From positions 1,972,593-2,036,592 of the forward strand of contig JAJEKV010000002.1 of assembly GCA_021234155.1 (NCBI GenBank): a stretch of 64,000 nt of DNA, written 5' to 3'. Shown here one piece after another: positions 1 through 13,459 of this stretch. The stretch is from Isoetes taiwanensis (Eukaryota > Streptophyta > Lycopodiopsida > Isoetales > Isoetaceae). The notes beneath the pieces are model-generated. The model worked only from the letters and a program-made list of their open reading frames with translations. It did not search any database and was not told the origin of the DNA. Position 1 is the stretch's first letter. Each line of letters opens with the position of its first letter. The translations under genes were made by a program, and so were the position numbers.

Positions 1-57
1 CAGCAACGCAACGCGCAACAACAACAACAACAACAAGTAACGTAACAACAACAATAA
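1..57. repeat. CAA-rich simple repeat
   Basis: The first bases are an imperfect run of CAA/CAACG units. It is low-complexity sequence with no coding support and may continue upstream of the window. Confidence 0.8.
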
Positions 58-922
58 CAATTTTAAGTGCAAGTATAACAACGTAAGTAACAATACCTCT
101 AATATCCACTAAAATGCACATTTTCTTGTCATTTAATCTTACACATAAGAGCCTTGGACAATGTATGGTAGATTATGCCATATCTGTAGCTTCATGGCTT
201 CATTAACAGATAGAAGGACTATGATGACACGTCTGCACTGGAGTACGTAGCGTTGTTCAATAGAGGAATGCAAAAAGCCAAATGTCAGGGACAATGTGAA
301 ATCATGAATTTTAGTCTTCTATATAAGTCTTTCCTAACAAACGATGCATCTGCATAGGAAGCCGGAAGTAGAGAGCAGACAAGAGGACATGGTTTAGGCC
401 CCATGATCTATATTCTGATGCCATATCAGGATCTGGATTGAGGTCCCCAACCACCTTCAGGACCAAGGCCATGATGTATCAAAGGCTTCTAATCCAGCGA
501 GCCCAAAAATGATGCAGTGCGTTAATAGGAAATAGCATTCCAATTGACCAATCGGAATTAACTATGCTAAGAGCAGAAGAATGAAAAATGATGCAGAGGT
601 AGGGTTGTTTAATTCTATTTGCTCCTAGCCCCGCTATACTTCATTTGTTTTGTCCCTTGTTATTATATCTCATATTGGCACAGGGAATGATCTGCCGCAT
701 TGTTTCCACGCTTTTCCCTATGTTTGATGCACATTTTACACTGGATGTGAGTTGTCCTTTCATGGCCCTCCCAAGAAAGAGAACGGGCGATTTTCCTTTG
801 AGAAAACATGGCAAAGGAGATTTCTCTCGGTTTCCAGACTTCAGTAGGATCAAGTTACAGAGGTTAAGCCTGGATTTTAAACAAGTACAGAGATGAAGGT
901 ACTCTGCATAGGGCAAAGCCGT
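58..922. other. No gene recognised
   Basis: This is mixed-composition plant intergenic DNA. Two opposing ORFs of 83-91 codons around 641-916 overlap each other, match nothing I recognise and show no splice or codon pattern, so I do not call them genes. Confidence 0.5.
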
Positions 923-2805
923 GGGCTTTGCACAGATAATTAAGAGGTATCAGCGCAGCCTAAATTTTGGCAGCATGAGCATGCTATTTTCCTTATTGGA
1001 GATGTGACAAGGGATGTCAGATATATTTCAGAAACAACCATGAAGTCCGTTTTGTTGCAAAAGAAATAATTAATCATTTGATGTTCCAAACTATTGGCTT
1101 CATTTTCCTTCTTGTAAAGTTTGCAGGGATTGATAATGATTTGGAATGAGCTGCTGAAGCTAAAAGATGCTCATTTGGAACAAAATGCCTGGTGCCTATG
1201 TTTAAACTTGGGATAAGCAAGCATGGGCGTGGTTTGCCTGTAGATTATCATTTAGCCAAACGGATAATGTAGTCCTGCTGAGACAGATCCAGCCACAGGA
1301 ATGCTTTTCGCCTTTCTTAGCTTACTGGTCTGGCTGTGCTTCAGCGACAAAATAGTTCTTTGGTAAATATATCGCTGCCTTACATTATCATTTAATTGTT
1401 TGGAAATGTTTTTGCACCTTAGATGCTAAAATTAAGGTCGCCAAGCCGAAGTGTAGTAATCCTGAATATTGTTGTCTTTGTCTTTGAAACAGGTAAAAGA
1501 TATTGATATGCTTCCTAATCATCAAAGAGCAGAAGCTGGTTACAGACCACGTCAATGGGAGAAGGCAATACTACATTCTTCACGCTGATTGTCTGTTTGC
1601 TCATGCTTCTACATCTAAACAAACTATCTCAGGTTTCCATTACCATACAAATCCATTAGTGAAATCCAGCAATTTGAGGGTTCAAGAGGAAAGCCCAAAG
1701 GATGCAAAAGCATCTATCATTTGTTGTGAGGAATGTCTGCACTATTACTTCCATTTTCTGGTGAATGTTTCTAGAACTCTTACTTGTTATTGGTCATCAT
1801 CCTATTATTAGTAAGGATGGTATTACTCATATATCCACTCAAGAGCATGCAAGGGCATTTGGCATTCTTTATGTATCTAAACATTTACTATCTTTAGCAT
1901 ATTAACCAGGTGGATTTAAATGAGACCATTTTTCTATATGCTGCAGAGGGGATTCCATGGGCAGAAGAAGAGAAAAAAAAAAAGATGACACTTTCTCTCA
2001 TCACATCAGGCTTTGCACAGATACTGAGAGGTAATTTTGGCGCATGCATCAGTTATCGAATACCATGCTACTCTTTCTTATTAGATGCGTATTATTATGG
2101 TCAGATATGCTTCTAAACAAAAGCATGAGAAGTCCATTTTATTGTAAAGAAACACACTAATCATCATTTGATGTTAAACGTCATTTCATTTTCCTCCTGT
2201 GTTTTGCAGGGTATTGGAAAGCATTTGAATGAACTGTTGAAGCTTATGCTCATGCTCATTTGGTAACAGAATGTCTATGCCATGTTTTAACTTGGGATAC
2301 ATGTATGAGCATGGGCGGTCTGGTCTCGCCTGTAGATTATAATTTAGCCAAACAGATAATGAAGTTGTTATACAGATCCAGCCACAGGAATGCCTTCTTA
2401 GCTCTAATGGTCTGGCTGCGTCAGCATTATTAGAATAAAGTTCTTAGTAAACATACCTTTTATTATGATTTGCTGTTTTGGAATGTTTTCAAGGTGAATA
2501 GTCATTGGTTTTGCCCTCGCCTTTGAACAAGTAAAGCATTGACATGCTTCCCGAAAGGGGCACTGTAAGAGCAGAAGCTTGTTACTTTAACGTTTCACTC
2601 TGAGAGAAGCAATGCTACTGTTCATGCTGATTGTCCGCTTCAAACGCCCATAAAATGTAGACTACGTCGCTTCACCACACAAACCATTGGGTTGAATCCA
2701 ATTGTAGCACTTGAGGGTCTAAGAGGATGCGGAAAAGACACTTTAGACCATCATTTCATGAGGAATGTCTACACTATTACTTTCATTTTTTAGGGAAATG
2801 TTTTA
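923..2805. repeat. Two-copy tandem duplication, unit about 1.05 kb
   Basis: Copy 1 (about 923-1,770) and copy 2 (about 2,009-2,805) align along most of their length in the same orientation, offset by about 1,085 bases at the start and 1,035 at the end. Shared landmarks include GGGCTTTGCACAGAT near 923/2,009, a pyrimidine-TTTGCAG tract resembling a splice acceptor (near 1,120/2,205), a CAGATCCAGCCACAGGAATG block (near 1,285/2,375) and AGCAGAAGCT near 1,529/2,569. Copies are visibly diverged by substitutions and indels, so the duplication is not recent. The acceptor-like tract followed by a short open stretch suggests the unit may derive from a spliced gene. The frames in the two copies do not stay aligned, so I call it repeat DNA rather than a gene. 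Confidence 0.8.
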
Positions 2806-3386
2806 AATGCCTCGTGAGATTTCTACACATCATCAAATGGGACTAAGGTTGAGTTTCATTGATGTTCCAAGGAATGACTCAGGAGGATTCTCTAGAACCA
2901 AAGATTCATATAACGCATTTCATTTTCTGGGTACGGCTCACTATGGCCCATTTGCATCTTATGCAACATTGAAAACGGTGGGAATTTTAATTTACCAATG
3001 GGCCAATTCACCTTTATATCCCACTTATGGTGGGATATTTTGCTCTAGAATCTCTTTGATGGCCATACGTATATATATGTTTACATGGTTCATCTTTTGG
3101 TATCGTCTCAGGTGAATTACTGATTCTTGTAATATCATACATGATAGACTCCAGCAGAACAATTATATCCACTGCCAAGATCTTTAACTACCTTAACCTG
3201 GAAACTAAAAAGTAGGTTGGTCTCCACCTTAGGTATCTTTGGGTATTTTGGACAATTTATTCTAACCAAACCGATTTAGTGATGTTTTTGATAGCCTTAT
3301 TATCGCATATACAAGATTCTGCTTTTCTCTTTTATTTTGAAAGGATGGGGGCATCAGTTTGGGCGCTTTTAAGTAAAGTAAGCAGC
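2806..3386. other. No gene recognised
   Basis: Spacer between the two-copy duplication and the satellite-like array. A 102-codon ORF (2,807-3,115, +) has no recognisable motif and no partner elsewhere in the window. Confidence 0.45.
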
Positions 3387-6300
3387 ACATTCATAAATTG
3401 CATCACTGCATTGAATGTAAAATAAATTCATTTTTTACAAATTTGATCCCTAATTCATCTCCGAAGACACGCCCTAATCGGAATTTTCTGAGAAGGTCCA
3501 GTCAAAGGGTTAGCATTAACGGCCGGGCAAAATGCTCGTATAAACCGAAGCCGCACCCTTCCCCAAGTCAAACGAGGCCAGATTCCTTGCGTGGATCCCT
3601 CACAAGAGGGGAGAGTCCCGACCCCCGTGAGGCGGGATCCAAAAGTTCCTCTGATCCCTCTTCGGGGCCGCTTCCCCTGGCCGACGCTTAATGACCACCC
3701 CCCCGAGCTCGGTTCCTATCCCGACCGCTGGATCCTTCCGCTCGTGGCCCCTTCGGGAAGGCCCAAAAGATTCCAGACGGCCCGGGGAGAACTTTGTCAA
3801 ACCGCGGGCGTCCCTGAGGTCGGCCTTTGGTGAAACCGCAGTGTTTTGTCGCCGGCAACTGTGGAGGTTCCGGAATCGCAAACCGACCCTTGGAAACGTC
3901 CTGAATGCGAACACCCTAGGGAGCAAGCCGCCTGGCTTTGCAAAAGAAAAGAAACACTCAAGATCCTCCACGTCCACATCCCAGCCAATCAGGTGTAAGT
4001 GTGATGGACATGAGCTACTTTGGCTTTTGAGGTCCCTGGGGTCTTCCGCCAATAAACTTGGTCCCATGGCAATCGACGTTTCGAAGTCCATTGGCAGAAG
4101 CCAAATCAATCCCCGAGAGGGGAGGTCGCCCGCCCCTGGCCCCTTTGGCTCGTGAGAGGAAAGGCAAGCGCATTCTCGGGATTTTAGGGTCCATCAAGGC
4201 CAACACCAACTCCCCACTCCACATCAAGACACTTCCAAGACAAGATCCCCCGGCCCCGACCGACAAGGAGAGGGCCTCCAAACGGTGGGCTGCCGTGTTC
4301 TAGAAGGGTTTGCATGCTTTGGGGGTCGGTGACTTGGTCTTCTGTTGTAACTGGGGACGGAAGCAAGAAGAGAGTCGCAGAATAACGCCGAGCAAGGGGA
4401 ACCCTGAACGCTGAAGTTTGGGCCTGTCCTCCCTCCCGATGTGGCAAGTAGAAGCCTTTTGCGCTGGCAAGACATTCATAAATTCGCAATTAATGCATTG
4501 TACTCAAAATAAATTCTGATTTTTGCCGCCCGGATCCCTAATTCATCTCCAGCACACAACCCAATTTTGGAATTTTCTGGAGAAGGTCCAGGTCAAAGGG
4601 TTAGCATTAGAATAATCCAGCAAGAGTTCAAAGCCCGCTGAGCCGGGTAAACGAGTACTGCACCTTTTCCCACCAAACCAGGCTGTGATCTTTTGCATGG
4701 CTCCTCACAAGAGGGGAGAGAGTCCTGACCCTGTGAGGCTGATCTGATCCCGTCCTTCAATTTAATGACCACTCCTCCCGGAAAGCATCTGCCTCTATCC
4801 GAATCGTTGATCCTCCGCTCTGTACCCTTCTGGAAGGCCTGCAGACCTGTGACGACCGAGAATCCTGTCAAAGTCCCGTGCCTTTGTGAAACCTCGTTGT
4901 TTTATCGCTCGCACCGGAGAGCTGGAATGGTAAATCGATCTTCCTGCTAAGTCAGTCCTGAATGGCTAAATTACCCTAGGGAGCAAGTTACAAGGTCGGC
5001 TTTGCAAAAGAAAGAATACTCACGCTTCCACGACAGTTGTCCTAAGACTACATCCTAGGCTAATTGGACTACGAAAGTGTGCTAGACATGAGCTACTGGC
5101 GCTTCTTGAGGTCGGGTGGTCTTCGGGCCACTACCAACTTGGTCCCTGTGGCAATGTCAGTTCTCCGAGTCCATTGGCAGAGCCAAATCACGATTCCCGA
5201 GGGGGAGATCGCCCCCGTCCGTCCCCCGTGGCCTTGGGGAGAGGAAATCTCTAGCTTACCACTCCCGGGATTCTGGAACGTATCACAAGCCAACACCCCC
5301 ACCTTAACAATCATCCCGCCGCCAGCGTCCCACCGACCGAGCAGAGAGGGCCTCCAAAACGTAAAACCCGTGGGCTGCCGTGTTCGTAAGGGTTTGGCGC
5401 GCTTTGGGGGCGAAGTTTGGTCCGCTGCACTTGGGATTGGTCGAGAAGTCATACGAGAACGCGAGCAAGGGAACCGATCCGGGAGTGGAAGTTTGGGCCG
5501 TCCTCCCTCCCGATGTGGCAATTAGAAGCTCGAGGGCGCTTTGCAGTGGCAAGACATTCATAAATTCGCAATTAATGCATTGTACGAAAATAAATTTGAT
5601 TTTTGCAAGCTGGATCCCTAATTCATTCCCAGCGACACAGCCCAATTTTCGGAATTTTCGGGTAGGTCTAGGTCAAAGGGTTAAGATAGAACGGCCGGGC
5701 GTTCGCTATGGCAACCGAGCCGCACCCTTCCTAAGCCAAACGGTGCCGTGACCTTGCGGTGGCTCCCCACAAGAGGGGAGAGTCCTGACCAGAGGCGATC
5801 GTAAAGTCTCGGTGGCGTTTCTTCCTCGGTACCGTAGCGGAAAGTCGTGACGCCACGACTAATTCTCCCTGAGTCTTGCCTCTATCCGGATCGCTGATTC
5901 GCTCAGGCCCCTTCTGAAGGCCCAAAGATTCCGTGATCGGCCCCGGGATAACTTTGTCAAATCATGGAGCGCCCCGGCGGTCTACTTTGTAGAAATCGCA
6001 GTTGTTTTATCGCTCTAATCGAGGCTTTAATGGTTAACCGACTCTTGCTGTCACGCCCAGAATGGCACTATAATGCCGGTACACGGTTTTGCAGTAGTTA
6101 AAACACTCATCTACCTACGCGGACGACCATTCCAGGCCAATCGGATCACGCAGGTGCAAGATATGAGCTACTTTCGCTTTGGAGGTCAGTGGTCTTTTGC
6201 CACAAAACTTGTTCCCCGCAATGTCGGCGCTCGAAGTCCATTGGCGTAGGTTTAAATCACGCCTGTGAGAGGGGAGGTCGCCTATCCGGTCCTCGTGGCC

Positions 6301-8855
6301 TTGGGAGAGGAATTCGTAAAAGCAGCCGGATTTTAGGTCCGTATACCGGGCGGCCGCACAACTTCACTCCACGCCAAGACATCTACGCTATCCCCGACCG
6401 ACAATAGTGGCCTCCTAAACGTAAACCCTGCGTGCTGCCAGTTCGTATACGCAGCTCTTTATCTGCTTAACAGGGATTATACCGGTGAAGCCGGCGCCGA
6501 ATGCGAGCAAGGGGAACCGACTTAACGGAGTTTGGGCCTGGCGCATGCCAGAGTGGCAAGACATTCATAAATTCGTAATTAATGCATTGAATGAAAATAA
6601 ATTCTTGATTTTGCAAATTGATCCCCTTTTAATTCATCTCCGCAAAGACACTACTCAATTTTCTAATTTCTGAGAAGGTCTAGGTCAAAGGGTTAAGATT
6701 AGAACGGCCGGGGCGTTCGCCAGGGCAACCGAGTCGGCACCCTTCCCCAAGTCAACTGAGGCCGGTGATCTTGTGATCCCCACAAGAGAGTCCCATCCCG
6801 TGATATGGATCCAAAAAGTTCTCGAGGCAGCTCTCGGCCGGGCCTCGGCCGTGACGCCACGACCAACACTTCTCCTGAGCTCCTAAGCCTCTATCCGATC
6901 AAGGATCCTCCTCAGTCTGTGGCCCTCTTCGAAGGCCTAAAAGATTCCAGACGGCCCTCCCGAGAACTTGTCAAACCGCCGCGGAGTCCCTTGAGTGCTA
7001 CCAGAGAAACCGCGGGAGAGCCATCGCCGCACCGGAGGCTCCCGGAATGGCAAATCAATTTCTACGCTAAATCGCCGAATGGCGTAAATTACCCTGGGGA
7101 GCAAGTTACAAGGTCGGTTTTGGTAAAAGAAAAGAAACACTCTTGCTCTCAATGAGCATATCCAAAGATCCACATCCAGGCCAATCGATCACGAGTGTGA
7201 TGTGAACATGAGCTACTTTGGCTTTGAGGTCGGGGTCGCTTCGCCACCGGAACTTATCCCTGTGGCAATGTCGACGTTTCGAGTCCATCGGGCAGAGCCA
7301 AATCACGCCTCCGTAGAGGGGAGGTCATCCGGCCCCGTGGCCTGGGAGTAGCCCGGCAAGCAACTTCCTGGGATTTAGGGTCCGGTTCGGGTATTCAACA
7401 TTCTACCGCCGCTACCGACCGGATATAGAAATTTCCAAAACGAAACCTCTAAGTGGGTTTGCATTTTAAAGCCGAAGCCAATCGCTACGGGGATATCGAA
7501 GTCATACGGTGAAATGAGGAGCAAGGTGAAACTGACTTTGAACGGAAGCTTGGGCCCCGTCCCTCCTCCCATGTGCAATTAGAAGTTGGGGGGCTTTGCG
7601 CCGGGCAAGACATTCATAAATTCGTAATAATGGCACAAACAAAATAAATTTTATTTCGCCGGATTCCTAATTCATCACCGTTACGTCTCCAGTTTCGGAA
7701 TTTTTGGAGAAGGTCAGAAGGCTCCAGGGCCGTGCTGGGTTAAGATAGAATCCGGCCGGCAGCCCGCTGCGTGGCAAACCGAGCTGCACCTTCCCTGCCA
7801 AACGAGGCCAGACCTTGCGTGGCTCCTCACAAGAGGGGAGAGTCCGCACCCCGTGAGGCGGGATCCAAAATTCCCGAGGCGCCTCTTTTCCCGGCAGCCA
7901 CGGGCCGTGACGCTAATGACCACCTCTCCCGGAGCCCGCCTCCTCTATCCGGACCGCTGATCTCCTTCCGACAGGCTGCCCCTTCTGAAGCGGCCCAAAG
8001 ATTCCGATCGGTCCGAGAACTTGTTAAACTGGGCTGAAAGGCCCGGTGGCCTGCCTTTGTAGAAACCGCGTATTTTGTCGTTTCTCGGCACCGGAGGCTT
8101 CCTAATGGCAATCAATCTCAAGTCAGTCCGGGGTCGGCTAAATTACCCTAGGGAGCAAGTTATAAGGTCGGTTTTGCAAAGGAAAGAAACACTCATCTAC
8201 TCCATGCATCCCAGATCCACCCCAGCCAATTGATGGCTATGTTGGGGACATGAGCTACTTTGGCGCTTCTTGAGGTCGGTACCAACTTGGTCCCCTGGCA
8301 CGCCTGGTTCTCGGTATTCAATGGCGAGCCAAATCACTCTGCCCGAGAGGGGAGGTCGCCTCGTCCGTTCCCCAGCCTTCGTAGAAATTAGGCAAGTACC
8401 GGGGATTTTAGGGTCCATGCCGTAGATCAACACCCCCACTCATATCAAAGACACGGGCGCAGCATCCGCCAACTGATGAAGGAGAGGGCCTCCAAACGAA
8501 CCCTATGGGTTGCCACGCTCTAGGCTGGTTTGCGCTTTTGGGGCCGAAGTTTTGTCCGCTGTAATTTTGGACGTGGCCGAAGCCGCCAGAACGGGCCCAC
8601 CACCGAGTTTCAGCCCGTCTTCCCATGGCAACAGTAGTCGGGGGCTTTTGCAAAGGGCGCAAGACATTCATAAATTCGTAATTAATGCATTGTACCTGAA
8701 ATAAATTCCCCGATTTTGCCACCGACCTTCCACCCCAGTAATAATGTACCTTTAAATTTTTGAGAAGGCTCAGGTCAAATGGTTAGCATTAACCTGCCGG
8801 GCGCCTGCCGGCGCGGCAACCGAATGCACCCTCTCCCCAAGTCAAACAAGGCTGT
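3387..8855. repeat. GC-rich tandem array, unit about 1.05 kb, five full units plus a partial
   Basis: A landmark reading ACATTCATAAATT, soon followed by AAATAAATT, a CTAATTCAT block and TTTTTGAGAAGG-like sequence, recurs at 3,387, 4,472, 5,554, 6,561, 7,610 and 8,664, giving spacings of 1,085, 1,082, 1,007, 1,049 and 1,054 bases. Other landmarks repeat in the same order in each unit: CACAAGAGGGGAGAGTCC, GGGAGCAAGTTA and ATGAGCTACTTTGG. Units differ by many small indels. Many ORFs of 60-170 codons on both strands fall here, but their frame and length change from unit to unit, which argues against coding. It behaves like an old satellite or a tandemly expanded transposon segment; I cannot name the family. 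Confidence 0.9.
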
Positions 8856-10590
8856 GGACTCAAAATATGTGGTTCAATTTCAGTGATGTCTATAGATTCA
8901 CGTTTTTCCAAGATCCTATTTATCTTCTCTTTACATCACTCTTTACTCCTGCCATACCATTGTGCCAAAAATGAAATAAAGATTTAAATCCCCATAAACA
9001 TCCATTCTCCCAACAATGGGCAGCTGTCAAGGTCACCAAACCCAGCCGTTAGCATTGATTAGTCGAATTAATGTAGCCAAAGCTAATTCTGTTCTTCTAT
9101 TTCTAACAGGTTTACATGTTTGGGCATTGTCAAATGGCTACCCAGAGATTGTCAAGGCTACCATGGAATGTGACCGCCAAATTCTATTCGTGTAATTATT
9201 CTATTCTTAAGGTATTATCCCTCAAGCTCCAATATTTCGTAAAATTAGATAGAATTCATGCAGTAAAATGTAAGGTTTAAAGTTTTAAAACTGAAGTGGA
9301 TCCTTTTTAAGACTTGAAAAACATGCAAGAGTATAGAGTCATCAATAAAAGAAGTTTTTATGCTTCATCAAATGAGGTTGTGATAATCTACAATTGCTAT
9401 GGGTGACAAAATTTGAATATATGACATTTAGGTGGGTCGCTTTTGTTTTGACTCATTACCGTCCAGCCTTTGACCAACTATATATCATATAAAATGATTG
9501 AACCGAGGGCTACAAAGCATTGTATCGGCAGATTCATAATTTATATTAGATAAAACCTAACTATTTGTTTCTTTAAGGCAATGATGGTGCGGATTACAAA
9601 GAGTTCCCTAAAGCCCATTATGCATGTTTGTATTTATTCAAGGTTGTATTATTCCACAAATGATGAATTGCCTCCCCATTCATGCATTAATTATCAATTT
9701 GTAAGCACCTCCTGCGAAAACGTGAAATTTTGTACCTAGACCTCCGCCATCGATGGTATTAACGCGGGCGCTTAGATACAAGGTGATGACAATTAAATTG
9801 TATATCTTTTCAATGTTAAAAGGCCTTCAAAGATTTTGTAACCATGCTTTTTTTTTAATCAGAAGATTCCAATGTATATAAAGAACTTCCCTTGTATCAC
9901 AAATCTTTTTTTGGCAAAGCATGTTGATTTCTTAAACGCAAAGATTCCTTTAGTATGCAAATATCTAACTTAGCTAGAGAGAAATAATGATCTTCAAAGG
10001 AGATTTTGCCATCTAAAGGGGTCCAAATGGTTCCAAAGACATGCATGTACTATGGAAAATCGCATAACCGATAAAAGATTGAAAATCGCTATGACAAAAA
10101 AGATTTTTGTATCAAATGGCTTGCATAATCATTGATGCGTAATCTGGACAAATGGGAGAGTAGAGGATGAGAACCACATGATTAACGACAGTTCATATAA
10201 AATGGACATCGAGATGTGTACGTAAATATAATGGATGGAACCTAAGATACATTCCGATGACAATAACAGAAACACCGGTGATTTGGGGTGACGCATCCGG
10301 TGGAATATGACCGTATACGAGAAGTACTACAAAGGAAAGAGGGTTTGTAATATGATCCTATCAAAAAGTGGATCATAAACCCCATACAAATTGTTCGCCT
10401 TTTGCCGATTGGATAACGCACGATCACCGCACTACTAATGGGTCAAGAAAGTGGATACCGGGTAACAATAGAAAAAAAGTCACTTTTCTAAAGGCTATAT
10501 CATAACAAAGATGATGTGCTAAGAGCGCTCTTTAGGGAGCTCAACATGCTACACAAGTCCAGGGGCCTCGGCACGGTGGACATTAATGTA
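8856..10590. other. No gene recognised
   Basis: AT-rich DNA following the tandem array. I see no ORF with recognisable motifs, no RNA gene and no terminal repeats. Confidence 0.5.
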
Positions 10591-10676
10591 TATTCTATTC
10601 TATTTTATTCTATTCTATTCTATTCTATTCTATTCTATTCTATTCTATTCTATTCTATTCTATTCTATTCTATTCT
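10591..10676 (+). repeat. ATTCT pentanucleotide tract, probable LINE 3' tail
   Basis: About seventeen ATTCT units with one imperfect unit near the start. The sequence just upstream (GTGGACATTAATGT) resembles the GTGGACGTTAA block that precedes shorter ATTCT tails, read on the minus strand, at 49,660 and 52,634. I therefore infer that this is the 3' end of a severely 5'-truncated copy of the same LINE family, though a plain microsatellite is possible. Confidence 0.6.
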
Positions 10677-12933
10677 AATTCATGCATTGATTATATTCCA
10701 TAATGTAAAGTCTAGCTTCTGATGAATTTGTGTATCTTAATTTGTGGGACAATCAACTGACACAATAAAGAAGTGAAAAGGCATTAAATTCTAATGATGT
10801 AAGTCACCAACTCAGGTAAGAGACTAGCATTTTAACTAAGTCAAGTGCATAAACCCAAAGACTGATAGATCATTTCTTTCATGAACAAAATGTATAAAAT
10901 GGGAAAGGAAGAAGAATAGTTGAAAAAATAGATCACATAAAATGGAAAAGGAAGAGAAGAATAGTGAAAGAAAAATATAGCAACCATGTGAGAATATTTC
11001 AGAACTCATCCTTTCTAATAGTAGCATATTTGTAACTATCCTTTCTAATAGTAAGCAATATGCGATTGCTTTCCAACAATCATACAATTATGAAACTCAA
11101 TGTAATGTGAACATACATAACTCCATTTAATGCTTTGTCCCCGCTGTTTTGTTGCAATTTTAATACTATCTCTTCTTAGCTCACTGTACTCCCGCATTGG
11201 TTTGCAAATCGCTTAGATAAGGGCAGGGACCGTTGGATTGCAATGCAATCCAACCCCATTGAAGATCTTCCAAAACGGGTGGTATAAATGCTGTTAGGCA
11301 TTTAAGTGTTCAGATTCTATGAGTGCAAAATATAAAGCACCATTTAAGGACTATATAACAACGTAAACATAGCTGAAAATTTTGGATAAATAGAGAGGAT
11401 TAGAAGTCCTTTAATTAAGATAAATCATATTCATTCCAAAATTTAAAGGTGTTTTTATGCACGTAATTGTCCGACAACACTTTACATCCATAAATTATGG
11501 TCACCATAGTTTTAATGCCAACGACCTTACATAGGTCTACTAAGACTTTATCCCTCCTATATATTTTTTCAAGATTATCATACAAAGTACATGTTCTTAG
11601 AACATTTTTATATTATAGACCCATGGAATTGCTTGCAATTTAAAACACAAGAGAAAAAGAAAGACATAACTTATTCTTTTTTTTAATTTACTAATCGACA
11701 AGAAATGGTGGTCCAAATGCCACCGAGATGCTCGATTTAACCTCTTTGAATGATTTCATCCTCCTTTTTCCAACTTTATGCCTAGCAACGTGGGCATCGT
11801 GAATCCAGGTAAATGCTTATAAAAGCGATATTCGATAACGTCCGTTGAATATCGAATTCCTGAAATATGTATTCACGCTGACGTCTGCAGACCTAGCGTC
11901 TATCTCGAATAAGGCATAAACAAAGTTAGAGTTTCATTTACTCTTTATTCAAGGTAGCCGATTTATTTCATTATTTGCTCCGCTATTTTTATGCATGTTA
12001 AGTTTTTTTATATCACTTCGTGATATGTCAGCGCCATATCGTGTATATGAAGGTCGCTTCATTTTGCCAATTCAAGTGGTATTATATGTTATTTTCATTT
12101 TGCCAATTCAAAGGTATTATTATTTAATGTCTTAATTTCATATATTTTTCTTCTATCTTAGACCTCCATTCACTATGATGTTATATTTTGTATTATCATG
12201 ATTTTGTTAGTAGCTTCAAGCCTCATATTTTATTTCTCGGTCGTTTCCTCGGGTTGAAAATTGTCTCAACATTAAATTTCTAGCTCGTGAAAGTGTTAAT
12301 AAGAATCAAGGTTAATAGCCGTAAATCAATCATGTAATCCATTTCATCTTAGCATCATTTAGCATTCACCGCTATATGTGCATGAGATTGCATATACATG
12401 CATGATATGTCATGTTAATGTACAAATTCCCCTTAAAGTTTTGGGCTTTTTGCTTTAAAACCTTCCTTCACTTTAACTAAATTTAGACGAAGTTACATTT
12501 GAGATAAGAAATCATGCTTTATTTTAAAGAATGTTTGTTTTTCTCAATGTTTGGATCTAACTTGTCGGTAGCCATTTATTGTTTCTATGCATCGCCATTT
12601 TGCCTAATGCCATTTGCCACAAAATTTAACTTGATATTCTTAGAAATATCCTTATATCAGAAATGAGCACTACTATGTTTATGAGTTCAAGCAAAAATAA
12701 TAAGAATTTAAGCGCACAGATTGTTTGGCACATTCCTCTTATTGTTCTCTACCTTTATTGTGCATGTTTTTTCAAGAAAAATTGCTTTTACAATTAATAC
12801 CAAAGCACTTTGATATGTGCTATTCAAGATCAATGAAATAATGAAAACCAATTTCTTTGAAGGTTATCGTAACTTTACTCTTTACTGGCATTGCAAGTTC
12901 GTGTCCAAGATTGATGTCGCTAATGGTTACAAA
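10677..12933. other. No gene recognised; AT-rich DNA with one short local duplication
   Basis: The stretch is AT-rich and has no supported gene. A block reading CATTTTGCCAATTCAA occurs twice about 40 bases apart near 12,060-12,120. An 83-codon minus-strand ORF (10,836-11,087) is hydrophobic low-complexity sequence and not convincing. Confidence 0.5.
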
Positions 12934-13196
12934 GCATGAAATAAAAAATGGTTTTGATTTTAATATTGCAACAATATATACCTAATTAAATGTATTATAA
13001 GCTCTAAGTACATGGTGGATAACATACAAGTGAGGTTGGCCTAGCAACTCGTGTAGAAAAATTGCATGAAATAGAAAATGGTTTTGATTTTTTAATAGTA
13101 CAACAATATGTACTTCTAATTGTAAATGTATTTGTTTCCAAGTACATTGTTGACAATGATAAAGTGAGGTTGGACCTAGCAAAGAAGTAGAAATTG
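12934..13196. repeat. Tandem duplication, unit about 130 bp
   Basis: Two adjacent copies start with GCATGAAATA at 12,934 and 13,064 and share the same order of blocks: AAAATGGTTTTGATTTT, ACAATAT, AAATGTATT, AAGTACAT and GTGAGGTTGG. Confidence 0.8.
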
Positions 13197-13459
13197 TTCT
13201 CACATCCTTACGCTAGGTTTAGGATATTAGCGAAGTTCCCCCAACCCCGTGATTCTTTATAAAACATCTATAGATCTAAAGGTAATACATCGATAATGGT
13301 GGCTATTAGACAATTTTAATAAAAAAAATAATGGTAAAAATAACAAAGCCCATTCTGCCAGTATTCACCATATGGAAGTTAAAATAAGGCATTTTGAAAG
13401 GTCGGCAAACACGATGACAAAGATATTGCCCCGGCAACGCCGCACACGCTTACTTCAGT

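Noticed and set aside
3398..8704. Many ORFs of 60-170 codons on both strands within the GC-rich array
   Set aside because: Frames, lengths and stops change from unit to unit while the DNA landmarks stay, so they follow from high GC content and not from selection for protein.
10516..10722. 68-codon ORF with repeated FYSIL units
   Set aside because: It is the translation of the ATTCT pentanucleotide tract.
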